Positions 36,660 to 44,839 of a stretch of 64,000 nt of DNA are shown here, piece after piece. The notes under the pieces are model-generated. The model did not search any database and was not told the DNA's origin. It saw only the letters and a list, made by a program, of their open reading frames with translations. The position numbers were made by a program, and so were the translations under genes. The DNA is taken from contig SVLU01000001.1 in assembly GCA_015067795.1 (NCBI GenBank), positions 55,104 to 119,103 of the forward strand, in the 5' to 3' direction. The DNA comes from Oscillospiraceae bacterium (GTDB lineage Bacteria; Bacillota; Clostridia; Oscillospirales; Oscillospiraceae). How positions within the stretch are numbered: the stretch's first letter is position 1; each line of letters opens with the position of its first letter.

Positions 36660-37313
36660 CTAATTTAAACCTAATAATAGCTTTTCCAAATCCGCTACCG
36701 TCTCACAGATATACTCAGCACCAGCCGTCTCAAGCTCTTCTCTGTCACCGAAGCCGTAGAGTACGCCAACAGGACAGATTCCGAAATGCTTAGCACCCAG
36801 AATGTCAAACTTTCTGTCACCAACCATGATAGTGGAAGCCGGGTCAGCATTCATATTTTCAAGAGCGTATTCAATTACCTGAATTTTTGTGGGTCTTGTT
36901 TCCTCAATGGTATTGCCTGAGAGGAAAACGAACTTGTCCATGAGGCCAAAATGCTCCAAAATCTGCTGAGAGAACACATCGGGCTTTGAAGTAGCGACAC
37001 CTAATTTATAGCCGGCCGCATTGAGTTTATCAAGCATTTCTCCGATACCGTCATAGACCTCATTTTCAAAAAGTCCATTTACACCGAAATATTCACGGTA
37101 AACGTCAACAGCTTCTCTTGCCTTATCATCAGGGAAGTTGTAGAACATTTTGAAGGAGTCGGCAAGTGGTGGGCCAATGAACTTATAAAGCTCTTCTCGT
37201 GCCGGTGGGGTAATGCCGTAGTGATTAAGGGTATAGATGATGGAATTTGTGATACCCAGAGCGGGGTTAGTGAGAGTGCCGTCAAGGTCAAAAAGTATGG
37301 TATTATACTGCAT
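36660..37313 (-). CDS. HAD-superfamily phosphatase (phosphoglycolate phosphatase-like)
   Basis: 217 residues. Motif I FDLDGTL (8-14) supplies the nucleophile Asp. The alpha-helical cap follows (~18-85), then motif II ATSKPD and motif IV VGDRKFDILGAKHFGI. HAD-IA enzymes of this type remove phosphate from small sugars or nucleotides. Its start lies three bases after the deaminase stop, so it is in the salvage operon, which suggests a nucleotide or pentose-phosphate substrate (inference). The similarity to phosphoglycolate phosphatase is only at family level. Confidence 0.87.
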   Translation of the reverse strand: MQYNTILFDLDGTLTNPALGITNSIIYTLNHYGITPPAREELYKFIGPPLADSFKMFYNFPDDKAREAVDVYREYFGVNGLFENEVYDGIGEMLDKLNAAGYKLGVATSKPDVFSQQILEHFGLMDKFVFLSGNTIEETRPTKIQVIEYALENMNADPASTIMVGDRKFDILGAKHFGICPVGVLYGFGDREELETAGAEYICETVADLEKLLLGLN

Positions 37314-37316
37314 ATC

Positions 37317-38588
37317 TTAACCCTCAACTATCTCACGGACTATTCTGTTTGAGTTTTCATAAACGATATGAGGCTCAACACCTATAAAGAACTCACCCTT
37401 TTCGTAAAGAACTTTGCCTGCAACCATAGTCATGCGGACGTTTTCCTTGGAGCCGGAGTATACGATATTCTTTGTAATGTTGTTGAGCGGATGCATATTC
37501 GGTCTGGAGAGATCAATTATAATAAGGTCAGCCTGCTTGCCAACGGCGATGGAATCGCAATTATCAAGACCCATAGCCCTTGCACCGCCCACGGTTGCCA
37601 TTTCAAGAACCTTGCCTGCATCGCAGGAAGCGGCATCATTGTTTAAAATTTTCTGAAGAACGGAAACAAGATACATTTCCCTGAACATATCAAGAGCGTT
37701 GTTGCTTGCAGGACCGTCAGTACCGATAGCTATATTAATCCCCTTATCCAAGTACTTAGTAATTGGAGCAATACCGCTTGCCAGCTTACAGTTAGAGCCT
37801 GGGTTGGTTACAGCCCAAAGACCATGCTTTTTGAAGATATCAAGGTCGTTGTCGGACATATAAACACAATGGAAGCCGCCGCCGCCATATTCATACATAC
37901 CTAAGTCCTCAAACAGCTCTGTAGGTGTCTTACCGTGGCGTTCAATACAACCCTGAACCTCGGAAAGGGTTTCGGAGTTATGGACAAAGAACGGCTCTTT
38001 GTATTTGTGAAGCAGGTCACGGATTTCCTTAAGTCTGTCAAGCTTTGTGGTGTATTCCGCATGGCAGGCAAGCTTATAGCTTATAAGAGGGTGGTAATTC
38101 TTAAGCTCAAGATACTCGTCCTCAACGTCCTGCATATCGGCTGTAAAGTCATTTATACCTGGGCAGATTACGGTACGGAATCCACATTCTATATTTGCTT
38201 TAGCATACATACGTCTGAAAAAGTACATATCAAAGCTTGCGGTTATACCGCTTGTAAGGTATTCCATGATGGCAAGCTTAGTGAGCCAGTAGATATAGTC
38301 AGGTGTCAGCTTGTCCTCAAGTGGGAAAACCTTATTGAAAAGCCATTCATTAAGAGGAAGGTCATCAGCGTATGAACGCAGGAAGGTCATACCTGAATGG
38401 GTGTGAGCGTTTTTGAAGCCTGGCATGAGCAGGTCACCCTTGAGGTCGATCTCACGTTCAAATTCAGGTAACTCATCGGGAGTGCTGCCAACATAGCATA
38501 TCTCAGAACCCTTTACCCATACTTCTTCGTTTGTGATATCTAAAGAACCGTCCATTTTCAGGACTTTGCCGTTATAAAATCTAATCAT
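37317..38588 (-). CDS. Amidohydrolase, MTA/SAH (methylthioadenosine/S-adenosylhomocysteine) deaminase family
   Basis: 423 residues, class with one metal. The metal site starts with NAHTHSGM (H62, H64). Further ligands are in FFVHNSETLSEV, GGGFHCVYMSD and IGTDGPASNN. The C-terminal part (VGKQADLIIIDLSRPNMHPLNN) closes the beta-sandwich. Members deaminate 5'-methylthioadenosine, S-adenosylhomocysteine or adenosine to inosine-type products, and some are guanine or hydroxy-triazine deaminases. Directly downstream of a purine nucleoside phosphorylase, deamination then phosphorolysis is a reasonable pathway. AGAGGAC lies inside the end of the phosphorylase gene. Confidence 0.86.
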   Translation of the reverse strand: MIRFYNGKVLKMDGSLDITNEEVWVKGSEICYVGSTPDELPEFEREIDLKGDLLMPGFKNAHTHSGMTFLRSYADDLPLNEWLFNKVFPLEDKLTPDYIYWLTKLAIMEYLTSGITASFDMYFFRRMYAKANIECGFRTVICPGINDFTADMQDVEDEYLELKNYHPLISYKLACHAEYTTKLDRLKEIRDLLHKYKEPFFVHNSETLSEVQGCIERHGKTPTELFEDLGMYEYGGGGFHCVYMSDNDLDIFKKHGLWAVTNPGSNCKLASGIAPITKYLDKGINIAIGTDGPASNNALDMFREMYLVSVLQKILNNDAASCDAGKVLEMATVGGARAMGLDNCDSIAVGKQADLIIIDLSRPNMHPLNNITKNIVYSGSKENVRMTMVAGKVLYEKGEFFIGVEPHIVYENSNRIVREIVEG

Positions 38589-38590
38589 AA

Positions 38591-39433
38591 TTAGTCCTCT
38601 TTAAGTGAAAGGTGGATGTTTTCGACACTCTTTGTGATGAGCTGCTTAAACAGCGGAGCGGCTTTGGCAGAAGCTTCCATAACCTCCTGATGGGAGAGTG
38701 GTGTAGGAGAAATACCGGCAGCCTTATTGCAAACGCAGGAGATACCGCAAACCCTCACTCCCATGTGACGGGCGACAACGGCTTCGCAGGCGGTGGACAT
38801 ACCAACAGCACTGATGCCGAGAAGCTTGAACATCTGAATTTCAGCAGGAGTTTCAAAGGATGGTCCTGTAAGCTGAGCGTAAACGCCGCTTCGGAGTGTA
38901 ATATTCAGAGCAGAAGCAGTACCGGATATAATATCGCAAAGCTCCTTGTCGTAAACACGGGTCATATCGGGGAAACGAGTGCCCAGTTCATCAATGTTCT
39001 CACCGATAAGAGGGTTAGGGAAGAAGGAGAGAACGTGATCGGTTATCATCATGAAGTCACCGGCTTCAAATTCAGCGTCAATACCGCCGGAAGCGTTGGT
39101 GAGGAATAAGGTCTTAATTCCCAGAAGTCCCATAAGTCTTGTTGGAAGGACAACATCTTCTATTGGATAGCCTTCGTAATAGTGTACTCGACCCTGCATT
39201 ACTATTACAGGGGCTGTACCAAGATAACCCATAACGAAACGCCCCTGATGTCCTGGTACTGTGGAAACAGGAAAACCGGGAATGTCGGAATAGTCGATAA
39301 TAATTGGTTTTTCAACCTGCTCGGCAAGTGCCCCAAGACCTGAGCCTAATATAAGACCAATTTCAGGCTTGAAATCCGTTCTGCTCTTTATGTATTCAAG
39401 GCAGGTCATAAGTTTTGTATATGCTTTGTTCAT
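38591..39433 (-). CDS. punA: Purine nucleoside phosphorylase
   Basis: 280 residues, trimeric type I family. GLILGSGLGALAEQ binds phosphate. GHQGRFVMGYLG and LTNASGGIDAEFEAGDFMMITDH are family blocks, and GMSTACEAVVARHMG contains the base-contact region. It splits guanosine, inosine and their deoxy forms with phosphate. I start at ATG 39433 (MNKAYTKL), seven bases after AGGTG; upstream ATG and GTG codons overlap that site. First gene of a three-gene operon with the amidohydrolase and the HAD phosphatase. No guanine riboswitch is visible upstream. Confidence 0.93.
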   Translation of the reverse strand: MNKAYTKLMTCLEYIKSRTDFKPEIGLILGSGLGALAEQVEKPIIIDYSDIPGFPVSTVPGHQGRFVMGYLGTAPVIVMQGRVHYYEGYPIEDVVLPTRLMGLLGIKTLFLTNASGGIDAEFEAGDFMMITDHVLSFFPNPLIGENIDELGTRFPDMTRVYDKELCDIISGTASALNITLRSGVYAQLTGPSFETPAEIQMFKLLGISAVGMSTACEAVVARHMGVRVCGISCVCNKAAGISPTPLSHQEVMEASAKAAPLFKQLITKSVENIHLSLKED

Positions 39434-39447
39434 GTTCATCACCTGTG

Positions 39448-39476
39448 TTGATTTTTGTAATTATTTGTGATACTAT
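39448..39476 (+). promoter_or_regulatory. Candidate promoter for the toxin transcript
   Basis: TTGATT (39448-39453), 17-base spacer, TACTAT (39471-39476). Initiation would fall at about 39482, so the mRNA begins with GGTGCTACC and its 5' stem-loop. Confidence 0.65.
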
Positions 39477-39482
39477 GTTTAC

Positions 39483-39512
39483 GGTGCTACCATATATACG
39501 GTAGGCGGTTAG
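39483..39512 (+). repeat. 5' stem-loop and left end of the module's terminal inverted repeat
   Basis: GGTGCTACC (39483-39491) and CGGTTAG (39506-39512) recur in inverse at 39698-39706 and 39685-39691. Within the mRNA, CTACC (39487-39491) pairs with GGTAG (39500-39504), giving a capped 5' end such as type I toxin messages often have. Confidence 0.7.
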
Positions 39513-39543
39513 TCACTCTCTTTTGTGAAAGGGGGTGGAGCTG

Positions 39544-39630
39544 ATGGTCACATACACAGAGCTTTTTCAGCTTATGCTTGTTGTCATTGGCATTGTTAAT
39601 TTGTGTATACTTATTAGCAAAAAGAAATAG
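39544..39630 (+). CDS. Hol-Tox/Fst-like hydrophobic mini-toxin, 28 aa
   Basis: The 28-residue product opens MVTYTELFQLMLVVIGIVN and ends ILISKKK. It is a single transmembrane helix with a basic tail, the pattern of 'putative holin-like toxin' peptides in Clostridia and of Fst/TxpA-type toxins. AAAGGGGGTG (39528-39537) is a very strong ribosome site. The stop codon lies within the left arm of a two-way terminator. A perfect antisense promoter fires toward it from 39747. Such peptides insert in the membrane and are silenced by the antisense RNA. Identification rests on length, composition and gene architecture, not on a search. Confidence 0.82.
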   Translation: MVTYTELFQLMLVVIGIVNLCILISKKK

Positions 39631-39711
39631 CCGCCCCGTCCTAGCAAAACGAGCGGCTATTCTTTAAACGCTTAATACCTAGGGCTAACCGTCTATCGGT
39701 AGCACCATTTC
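39619..39711 (-). ncRNA. Predicted antisense RNA antitoxin
   Basis: A consensus promoter at 39719-39747 should start a minus-strand RNA near 39711. It begins AAATGGTGCTACCG, folds into a 5' stem-loop and runs to the terminator AATAGCCGC...GCGGCTATT followed by TCTTTTT (to ~39619). It contains no reading frame of note. It overlaps the 3' end and stop region of the toxin message (39619-39661), so pairing there could block translation or trigger RNase III cleavage. Confidence 0.7.
39626..39661. terminator. Two-way terminator shared by toxin and antisense RNA
   Basis: Stem AATAGCCGC (39626-39634) / GCGGCTATT (39653-39661) with an 18-base loop. On the plus strand it is followed by CTTTAAAC, on the minus strand by TCTTTTT. 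Confidence 0.8.
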
Positions 39712-39718
39712 TATATTC

Positions 39719-39747
39719 ATTATAGCCGCTATTTCTTACCTTGTCAA
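39719..39747 (-). promoter_or_regulatory. Perfect consensus promoter of the antisense RNA
   Basis: Minus strand TTGACA (39747-39742), 17-base spacer, TATAAT (39724-39719). It is stronger by consensus than the toxin promoter, as expected for an antitoxin RNA kept in excess. Confidence 0.9.
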
Positions 39748-39750
39748 TTA

Positions 39751-40977
39751 TTAAAATGCAAAGTCACCGTCTGTAAATACAGGAATACGCTGACCGTCCT
39801 TAGTTACACCGATAATGGAAAGGTCAGGTGTACCGATCATGAAGTCCTCATGCATGATGGAGTCATTGATACCACGCTTTGAAAGCTCCTCGCGGGACAG
39901 GCCGGCACCGTCCTTGAGGCATGGATAGCCTTCACCAAAGGCAAGATGACAGGATGCGTTTTCGTCAAAGAGAGTGTTATAGAACAGCAGTCCTGACTGG
40001 GAGATAGGGGAGTGATAAGGCACAAGTGCAACTTCGCCAAGGTAAGATGCACCTTCATCCACAGCGATTGCGGATTTAAGGAATTCAAGACCTGTTTCAG
40101 CCTGAACGTCGACTATTTTACCCTTTTCAAGCTTAAATGAGAAGTTATCAACGATGTTGCCGTTAATAACAAGAGGTTTGCTTGCATAAACGATACCATC
40201 TACACCAGTCTTAACAGGAGCACAGAAAACCTCTTCTGTTGGAATATTGGCACAGAAGGTGCGGCCATCCTGTGTTTCCTCAGAGCCACCCATCCAGAGG
40301 TGGTCCTCGGGAAGCTTGATTGTGAGATCGGTACCAAGAGAGTTTTTGTATTCCAGACAATCGAAGTTGTATTCGTTGAGAATTCTTACTCTTTCACTGA
40401 GATTGCTGCAATGTACTTCCCATTCTCTCACAGGATCGGAATTATCGAAAACTCTGGAAGCATCCAATATGGCATCCCAAAGCATTTCCATAGCTTCATC
40501 CTCTGAGACGTCGGGGAAAACAGTTTTTGCCCATGCTGCGGTTGGTACGGAAGCAATGCACCATGGAAAGAAGTTCAGCATCTGTCTGTCGCGGTAAGGC
40601 TTAATTGCCTTTCCGGAAGCAATGCTTGAACGACGAATTCTGTCGGGGTCAACACCGTTCATGGCCTCAGGGTCTTCGGAATAAATTGACAGCCATGCAG
40701 CACCCTCGGCGGAAACGCTGTTGAAGAAATCAGCACGCCACTGAGGTACTGTGTCGAATATTTCATCAGCACCCTTGAGGTACTTCATGCGTGCTATCTG
40801 ATCGTCGGTCCAGTTCATATAAACCTCACGGCAGCCTGCGTTATAGGCTTCTTCCGCACAAATACGGGCAAAATCGGCACAGTCAACAGGGGAGGAGATA
40901 ACCACCGGCTGACCCTTCTGAACATTCAGACCTACTTTAATAAGTAAGCTGGCATATTTCTTAAGCTTCTGTTCCAT
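39751..40977 (-). CDS. M29 family aminopeptidase (AmpS/PepS-like)
   Basis: 408 residues. M29 peptidases use two metals to release N-terminal residues. The metal site is visible as YLGEVALVPYHSPISQSG, then FYNTLFDENASCHLAFGEGYP and HEDFMIGTPDLSIIG, with conserved E, H and D. The start is ATG 40977 (MEQKLKKYASLL) behind GAGGAGC; it overlaps the end of trmD by 17 bases, so translation is coupled. It ends four bases from the antitoxin promoter. A peptidase at the end of the rimM-trmD operon suggests a growth-linked peptide recycling role. Confidence 0.93.
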   Translation of the reverse strand: MEQKLKKYASLLIKVGLNVQKGQPVVISSPVDCADFARICAEEAYNAGCREVYMNWTDDQIARMKYLKGADEIFDTVPQWRADFFNSVSAEGAAWLSIYSEDPEAMNGVDPDRIRRSSIASGKAIKPYRDRQMLNFFPWCIASVPTAAWAKTVFPDVSEDEAMEMLWDAILDASRVFDNSDPVREWEVHCSNLSERVRILNEYNFDCLEYKNSLGTDLTIKLPEDHLWMGGSEETQDGRTFCANIPTEEVFCAPVKTGVDGIVYASKPLVINGNIVDNFSFKLEKGKIVDVQAETGLEFLKSAIAVDEGASYLGEVALVPYHSPISQSGLLFYNTLFDENASCHLAFGEGYPCLKDGAGLSREELSKRGINDSIMHEDFMIGTPDLSIIGVTKDGQRIPVFTDGDFAF

Positions 40978-41719
40978 TTTCAAGCTCCTCTTCAATTTCA
41001 CGCAAAAGCTTTTTGTCCTGCTTTGTTTCAAACTTAAGCTTCGCATACATATCAGGACGTCTCAGCCTTGTACGAATAATGGACTGCTTACGTCGCCATT
41101 TGGCGATATTTGCATGGTGACCGGAAAGCAGTATTTCAGGTACCTTTCGTCCTTCCCATTCCTCGGGACGGGAGTATTGAGGATATTCCAGCATACCGTC
41201 CCAATGGCTCTCGTCCGTGAAGCACTCTTCATCAGGGAGAACACCCGGGACAAGACGGCAGACCGCATCAGCAACAGCCATTGCGGGAATTTCACCACCT
41301 GTGAGAACAAAGTCACCGATAGATATTTCCTCGTCAACACAAGCGTCGATGAAACGCTGATCTATACCCTCGTAATGACCGCATACGATGATAAAGCGGT
41401 CATATTCATTTTTAAGACGTTTAGCGTCCTCCTGACGGAACACCTTGCCGCAGGGGGACATATAAATTGTGTGGACACGTTTACCGGCTTCTTCGCAGAT
41501 GTGCTTCCAGCAGTCATATAATGGCTGAGCCTGCATAACACAGCCTCTGCCACCGCCGTAGGGGTAATCGTCCACCTGCTTTTGCTTGTTTTTAGTATAA
41601 TCCCTGATTTGGTGAGTTTCTATACGGATATAGCCTCGTTCCTGTGCTCTGCCTAAAATAGACTCACAGAGAACGTCACCAACGGTGTCGGGAAAAAGGG
41701 TCATTATATCTATATGCAT
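40961..41719 (-). CDS. trmD: tRNA (guanine-N1-)-methyltransferase TrmD
   Basis: 252 residues, SPOUT family. It methylates G37 next to the anticodon, preventing +1 frameshifts. It opens IDIMTLFPDTVGDVL and has DDYPYGGGRGCVMQAQPLY, MSPCGKVFRQEDAKRL, VCGHYEGIDQRF and ISIGDFVLTGGEIPAM, the knotted SAM site. It follows rimM by one base and overlaps the aminopeptidase. Its position in the rpsP-khpA-rimM-trmD set is standard. Confidence 0.97.
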   Translation of the reverse strand: MHIDIMTLFPDTVGDVLCESILGRAQERGYIRIETHQIRDYTKNKQKQVDDYPYGGGRGCVMQAQPLYDCWKHICEEAGKRVHTIYMSPCGKVFRQEDAKRLKNEYDRFIIVCGHYEGIDQRFIDACVDEEISIGDFVLTGGEIPAMAVADAVCRLVPGVLPDEECFTDESHWDGMLEYPQYSRPEEWEGRKVPEILLSGHHANIAKWRRKQSIIRTRLRRPDMYAKLKFETKQDKKLLREIEEELENGTEA

Positions 41720-41720
41720 A

Positions 41721-42206
41721 TTACATTCCCTCTAATAAATGAAAATGAATAACACCTGCATCCATGTCAATGTTGAGAACAAATTCAGCAACACCGGGGA
41801 TAAGTATCTCGCGTTCACCCTGAATTACATATATCTTGTATGAAGGACGGTCCATTATCTCACGGACTGTGCCAAGCTCTTCGCCGGTATCGCTTACTGC
41901 CTTAAGGCCGATAAGGTCCTGAATGTAATACTGACCCTTTGGGAGCTTATGGTCGTTTCTGTCAATGGAAATGACCTTGTTCTTCATGGTGATAGCCTTG
42001 TCCAAATCGTCAATACCCTCGAATAAGATATACACAAAATTCTTCTGTACTCTGAATTTCAAGACCTTATAGCAAACACCGTCGATGTAAAGACGCTTGA
42101 AGTTTTTAAGAAATTCAGGAGAGTCACACCAGGGCTCGATCTTAACTTCACCGTTAATGCCGTGGGTGTTGATGATCTTACCGGATTCAAGATATTGTTT
42201 AGTCAT
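41721..42206 (-). CDS. rimM: 16S rRNA processing protein RimM
   Basis: 161 residues. RimM binds S19 and assists maturation of the 30S head. The N-terminal domain opens SGKIINTHGINGEVKIEPW, and the PRC-barrel C-terminal half has GQYYIQDLIGLKAVSDTGEELG and ILIPGVAEFVLNIDM. I start at ATG 42206 (MTKQYLESG), spaced six bases after GAGGT. An intrinsic terminator lies only ~20 bases upstream of this start, so read-through or attenuation is expected. Confidence 0.95.
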   Translation of the reverse strand: MTKQYLESGKIINTHGINGEVKIEPWCDSPEFLKNFKRLYIDGVCYKVLKFRVQKNFVYILFEGIDDLDKAITMKNKVISIDRNDHKLPKGQYYIQDLIGLKAVSDTGEELGTVREIMDRPSYKIYVIQGEREILIPGVAEFVLNIDMDAGVIHFHLLEGM

Positions 42207-42224
42207 AATAACCTCGTATAAAAG

Positions 42225-42259
42225 CAAAAATTAAGGGATTGTCTTTTACAACAATCCCT
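42225..42259 (-). terminator. Terminator/attenuator directly upstream of rimM
   Basis: On the minus strand AGGGATTGT (42259-42251) / ACAATCCCT (42242-42234), loop TGTAAAAG, followed by TAATTTTTG. The T tract ends ~20 bases before the rimM start codon. Confidence 0.8.
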
Positions 42260-42300
42260 ATAGCTAAGTGTTTTTTTAAAATGCACCGAGATAAGAGGAA

Positions 42301-42347
42301 CGGCTTTTGACCCAGGGGGTAGGACATACCCCCTGGAAAACCGGCGG
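42301..42347 (-). repeat. GC-rich stem-loop between khpA and rimM
   Basis: CCAGGGGGTA (42312-42321) and TACCCCCTGG (42327-42336) form a perfect 10-bp stem around GGACA. Flanking CGGCTTTTG on one side and AAAACCGG on the other can extend it through an internal loop. No coding potential. It could be a mobile palindrome or part of a regulatory leader for rimM. Confidence 0.6.
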
Positions 42348-42387
42348 GTCTAACGCCAGAGAGAATCATTAAGACTCTCGTTTTCCG

Positions 42388-42618
42388 TTAATCCATAATA
42401 TCAACGCTTACTCGTCTGCCCTGCTTCTGAGCGACAGAACGCATAAGCACTCTTATCTCTTTGGCGATCTTACCGTGACGACCGATGACCTTGCCCATGT
42501 CAGCAGATGCAACATGGAGTTCGAAAACTGTTTCATCAGCCTCGTCGCGCTCAACTACAGAGACCTCATCAGGATTGTCAACAAGATTTTGCGCGATGTA
42601 GAGTAAAAGATCCTTCAT
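42388..42618 (-). CDS. khpA: KH-domain RNA-binding protein KhpA
   Basis: 76 residues, a single KH domain with the GxxG loop as GRHG in MGKVIGRHGKIAKEIRVLM. KhpA, usually with KhpB/Jag, binds many RNAs and affects cell division and elongation in Gram-positive bacteria. It lies 12 bases after rpsP, the conserved spot. The gene is followed by a 180-base structured gap before rimM. Confidence 0.94.
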   Translation of the reverse strand: MKDLLLYIAQNLVDNPDEVSVVERDEADETVFELHVASADMGKVIGRHGKIAKEIRVLMRSVAQKQGRRVSVDIMD

Positions 42619-42630
42619 TTGAGACCTCCA

Positions 42631-42870
42631 TTAGATTGCGCTGACTTTCTTAAGCAGAGACTTTACAGTGTCTGTTGGCTGTGCGCCGTTCTTTACCCAG
42701 TACTGAGCGCGTTCAGCATCGACCTTAATTTCAGCAGGATTTGTGAGAGGATTGTAAGAACCGATCTCCTCGATGAATCTGCCGTCGCGTGGGGAACGGG
42801 AATCGGATACTACGATTCTGTAGTAAGGAGCCTTCTTAGCACCCATTCTGCGAAGTCTGATTTTAACCAT
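42631..42870 (-). CDS. rpsP: 30S ribosomal protein S16
   Basis: 79 residues, opening [20 protein letters not shown], with [19 protein letters not shown] and [16 protein letters not shown]. It stabilises the 5' domain of 16S rRNA. I start at ATG 42870 with GGAGGTGACATC upstream rather than at the longer frame. It sits between ffh and khpA on the minus strand. Confidence 0.97.
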   Translation of the reverse strand: MVKIRLRRMGAKKAPYYRIVVSDSRSPRDGRFIEEIGSYNPLTNPAEIKVDAERAQYWVKNGAQPTDTVKSLLKKVSAI

Positions 42871-42950
42871 GATGTCACCTCCGTAATAAAAATGTATATA
42901 TAGCAAATATCTTTCAGATATATACCAACTTGTTTGGTAAATGATTTTTT

Positions 42951-44321
42951 TTAGAACCCGAATGGAGACTTACCGCCTCTGCCGCGTCTGCCTTTTCCGC
43001 CGAAGATGCCTTCAAAGGTTGGGTTCTTGCTCTTGTTGATGCGGCGGGCCATGTCACGCATCATTTCGTACTGCTTCAGAAGGCGGTTGATCTCAACGAC
43101 CTTTGTTCCGCTGCCTGCTGCGATACGCTTTTTACGGCTGCTGTTAAGGATGGATGGGTTTTCTCTTTCCTTTGGTGTCATGGAAAGGAGAATAGCCTCA
43201 ATTCTTGAAACAGCCTTTTCATCCAAAGTAGCTCCCTGGAGAGCACCTGCATCCATACCCGGGATCATACCGGCAAGGTCGGAGAGGCTGCCCATGTTCT
43301 TAATCTGGGAGAGCTGCTCGTAATAATCGTTAAGAGTGAACTTGTTCTGCTTCAGACGGTTTGCCATTTCCTCAGCTTTTTTCTTATCGAAGCTCTGTTC
43401 AGCCTTTTCGATAAGAGTGAGCATATCGCCCATGCCGAGAATTCGGGATGCCATTCTGTCAGGATGGAAAACTTCGATATTGTCAAGCTTTTCACCTGTA
43501 CCTGCAAACTTAACAGGCTTGCCTGTAACAGCTCTTACAGAGAGAGCTGCACCGCCTCGGGCGTCACCGTCAAGCTTTGTGAGCATTATACTGTCGATGC
43601 CGAGAGCATTGTCAAAAGCGGAAGCCGCATTTACAGCGTCCTGACCTGTCATTGCGTCAACAACGAGCATAATTTCGTTTGGCTCAACCTCAGCCTTGAT
43701 GTTCTTGAGCTCGTCCATGAGCTGTTCGTCAATGTGGAGACGGCCTGCGGTATCGAGGAATACCAGATCATGACCGTTCTTCTTGGCGTATTCAAGAGCT
43801 GCTTTTGCAATGTTAACAGGGTTTGTTGTACCCATCTGGAATACAGGGATATTAAGCTGACCGCCAACTGTCTGGAGCTGCTTGATAGCTGCAGGACGGT
43901 AGATGTCGCAGGCTACTAAAAGAGGACGCTTGCCGTACTGCTTGCGGAGAAGAGCGGCTAACTTTGCACCATTGGTAGTCTTACCTGCACCCTGAAGACC
44001 AACCAGCATTACAACGGTAGGTCCTTTAGGGTTAATATTGATCTTGGAATTGGAGCCGCCCATAAGTGCGGTCATTTCCTCGTTAACGATTTTAATTACC
44101 ATCTGAGCAGGAGTGAGGCTTTCAAGAACCTCAACACCAACTGCACGTTCGGTAACACGCTTTATAAAATCTCTTACGACCTTATAGCTAACGTCAGCCT
44201 CCAAAAGAGCCAGACGAACTTCACGCATGGCGTCCTTAATATCGGCTTCTGTCAGACGGCCCTTGCCTCTCAGCTTTTTAAAGGAAGCTGATAATTTTTC
44301 GGCTAAGCTTTCAAATGCCAT
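42951..44321 (-). CDS. ffh: Signal recognition particle protein Ffh
   Basis: 456 residues. The N-terminal helix bundle is followed by the GTPase G1 [13 protein letters not shown] (108-120), [13 protein letters not shown], and [14 protein letters not shown]. The methionine-rich M domain (~330-456) binds 4.5S RNA and signal sequences and ends in a Gly/Arg/Lys tail [16 protein letters not shown]. It pairs with FtsY (18532) to deliver membrane and secreted proteins co-translationally. It starts seven bases after the ylxM stop. Confidence 0.97.
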   Translation of the reverse strand: MAFESLAEKLSASFKKLRGKGRLTEADIKDAMREVRLALLEADVSYKVVRDFIKRVTERAVGVEVLESLTPAQMVIKIVNEEMTALMGGSNSKININPKGPTVVMLVGLQGAGKTTNGAKLAALLRKQYGKRPLLVACDIYRPAAIKQLQTVGGQLNIPVFQMGTTNPVNIAKAALEYAKKNGHDLVFLDTAGRLHIDEQLMDELKNIKAEVEPNEIMLVVDAMTGQDAVNAASAFDNALGIDSIMLTKLDGDARGGAALSVRAVTGKPVKFAGTGEKLDNIEVFHPDRMASRILGMGDMLTLIEKAEQSFDKKKAEEMANRLKQNKFTLNDYYEQLSQIKNMGSLSDLAGMIPGMDAGALQGATLDEKAVSRIEAILLSMTPKERENPSILNSSRKKRIAAGSGTKVVEINRLLKQYEMMRDMARRINKSKNPTFEGIFGGKGRRGRGGKSPFGF

Positions 44322-44328
44322 TCTGATT

Positions 44329-44676
44329 CTAACCTTTCAATTTTTCCAGCTTTTCCAAAATTTTGGAAGCGTCATGCTCACAATGAGCGGTATTTGCCAG
44401 AAACAGCCTGATACTTTCTTCCAGACCTTGTATCTCGGTCTGCATCTCAGTAAATCGGCGGACAACGCCGGTTTTTTCCTCGTATTCCTTTAAAGCTGCT
44501 TCAGCTCTTAGAAGATTATCTCTGACACCCTGTCGGGAGATGCCGCATTCCTCTGCGATCTCCGAAAGGGACAGATCATCATTATAGTATAAATCGAAAC
44601 AATTTTGCTGCTTTTCTGTGAGAAGATCACCAAAAAAGTCAAATAACAGCGTCATTTCAAAGGTTTTGTTATCCAT
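44329..44676 (-). CDS. ylxM: YlxM-type putative DNA-binding protein (UPF0122), SRP accessory
   Basis: 115 residues. The core LLFDFFGDLLTEKQQNCFDLYYNDDLSLSEIAEECGISRQGVRD (in parts) contains a sigma-like helix-turn-helix (SLSEIAEECGISRQGVRDNLL). YlxM always neighbours ffh in Firmicutes and is reported to stimulate SRP GTPase function. It is the first gene of the operon, behind a consensus promoter at 44719-44747. Confidence 0.94.
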   Translation of the reverse strand: MDNKTFEMTLLFDFFGDLLTEKQQNCFDLYYNDDLSLSEIAEECGISRQGVRDNLLRAEAALKEYEEKTGVVRRFTEMQTEIQGLEESIRLFLANTAHCEHDASKILEKLEKLKG

Positions 44677-44718
44677 GAAAATCTCCTGTAAAGGGAAATC
44701 ACTTTACACAACGAATTG

Positions 44719-44747
44719 ATATTACTATATTTTCTTCTTTTTGTCAA
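44719..44747 (-). promoter_or_regulatory. Promoter of the ylxM-ffh-rpsP operon
   Basis: Minus strand TTGACA (44747-44742), 17-base spacer, TAATAT (44724-44719), 43 bases before ylxM. Confidence 0.8.
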
Positions 44748-44839
44748 CAGTAAAATTACAAAAATTATATATTTTTTGCGTATACACCATACTATTCCTG
44801 GGGAAATTAATTAGTAATCGTTTCAAAAAGGAGATCACT

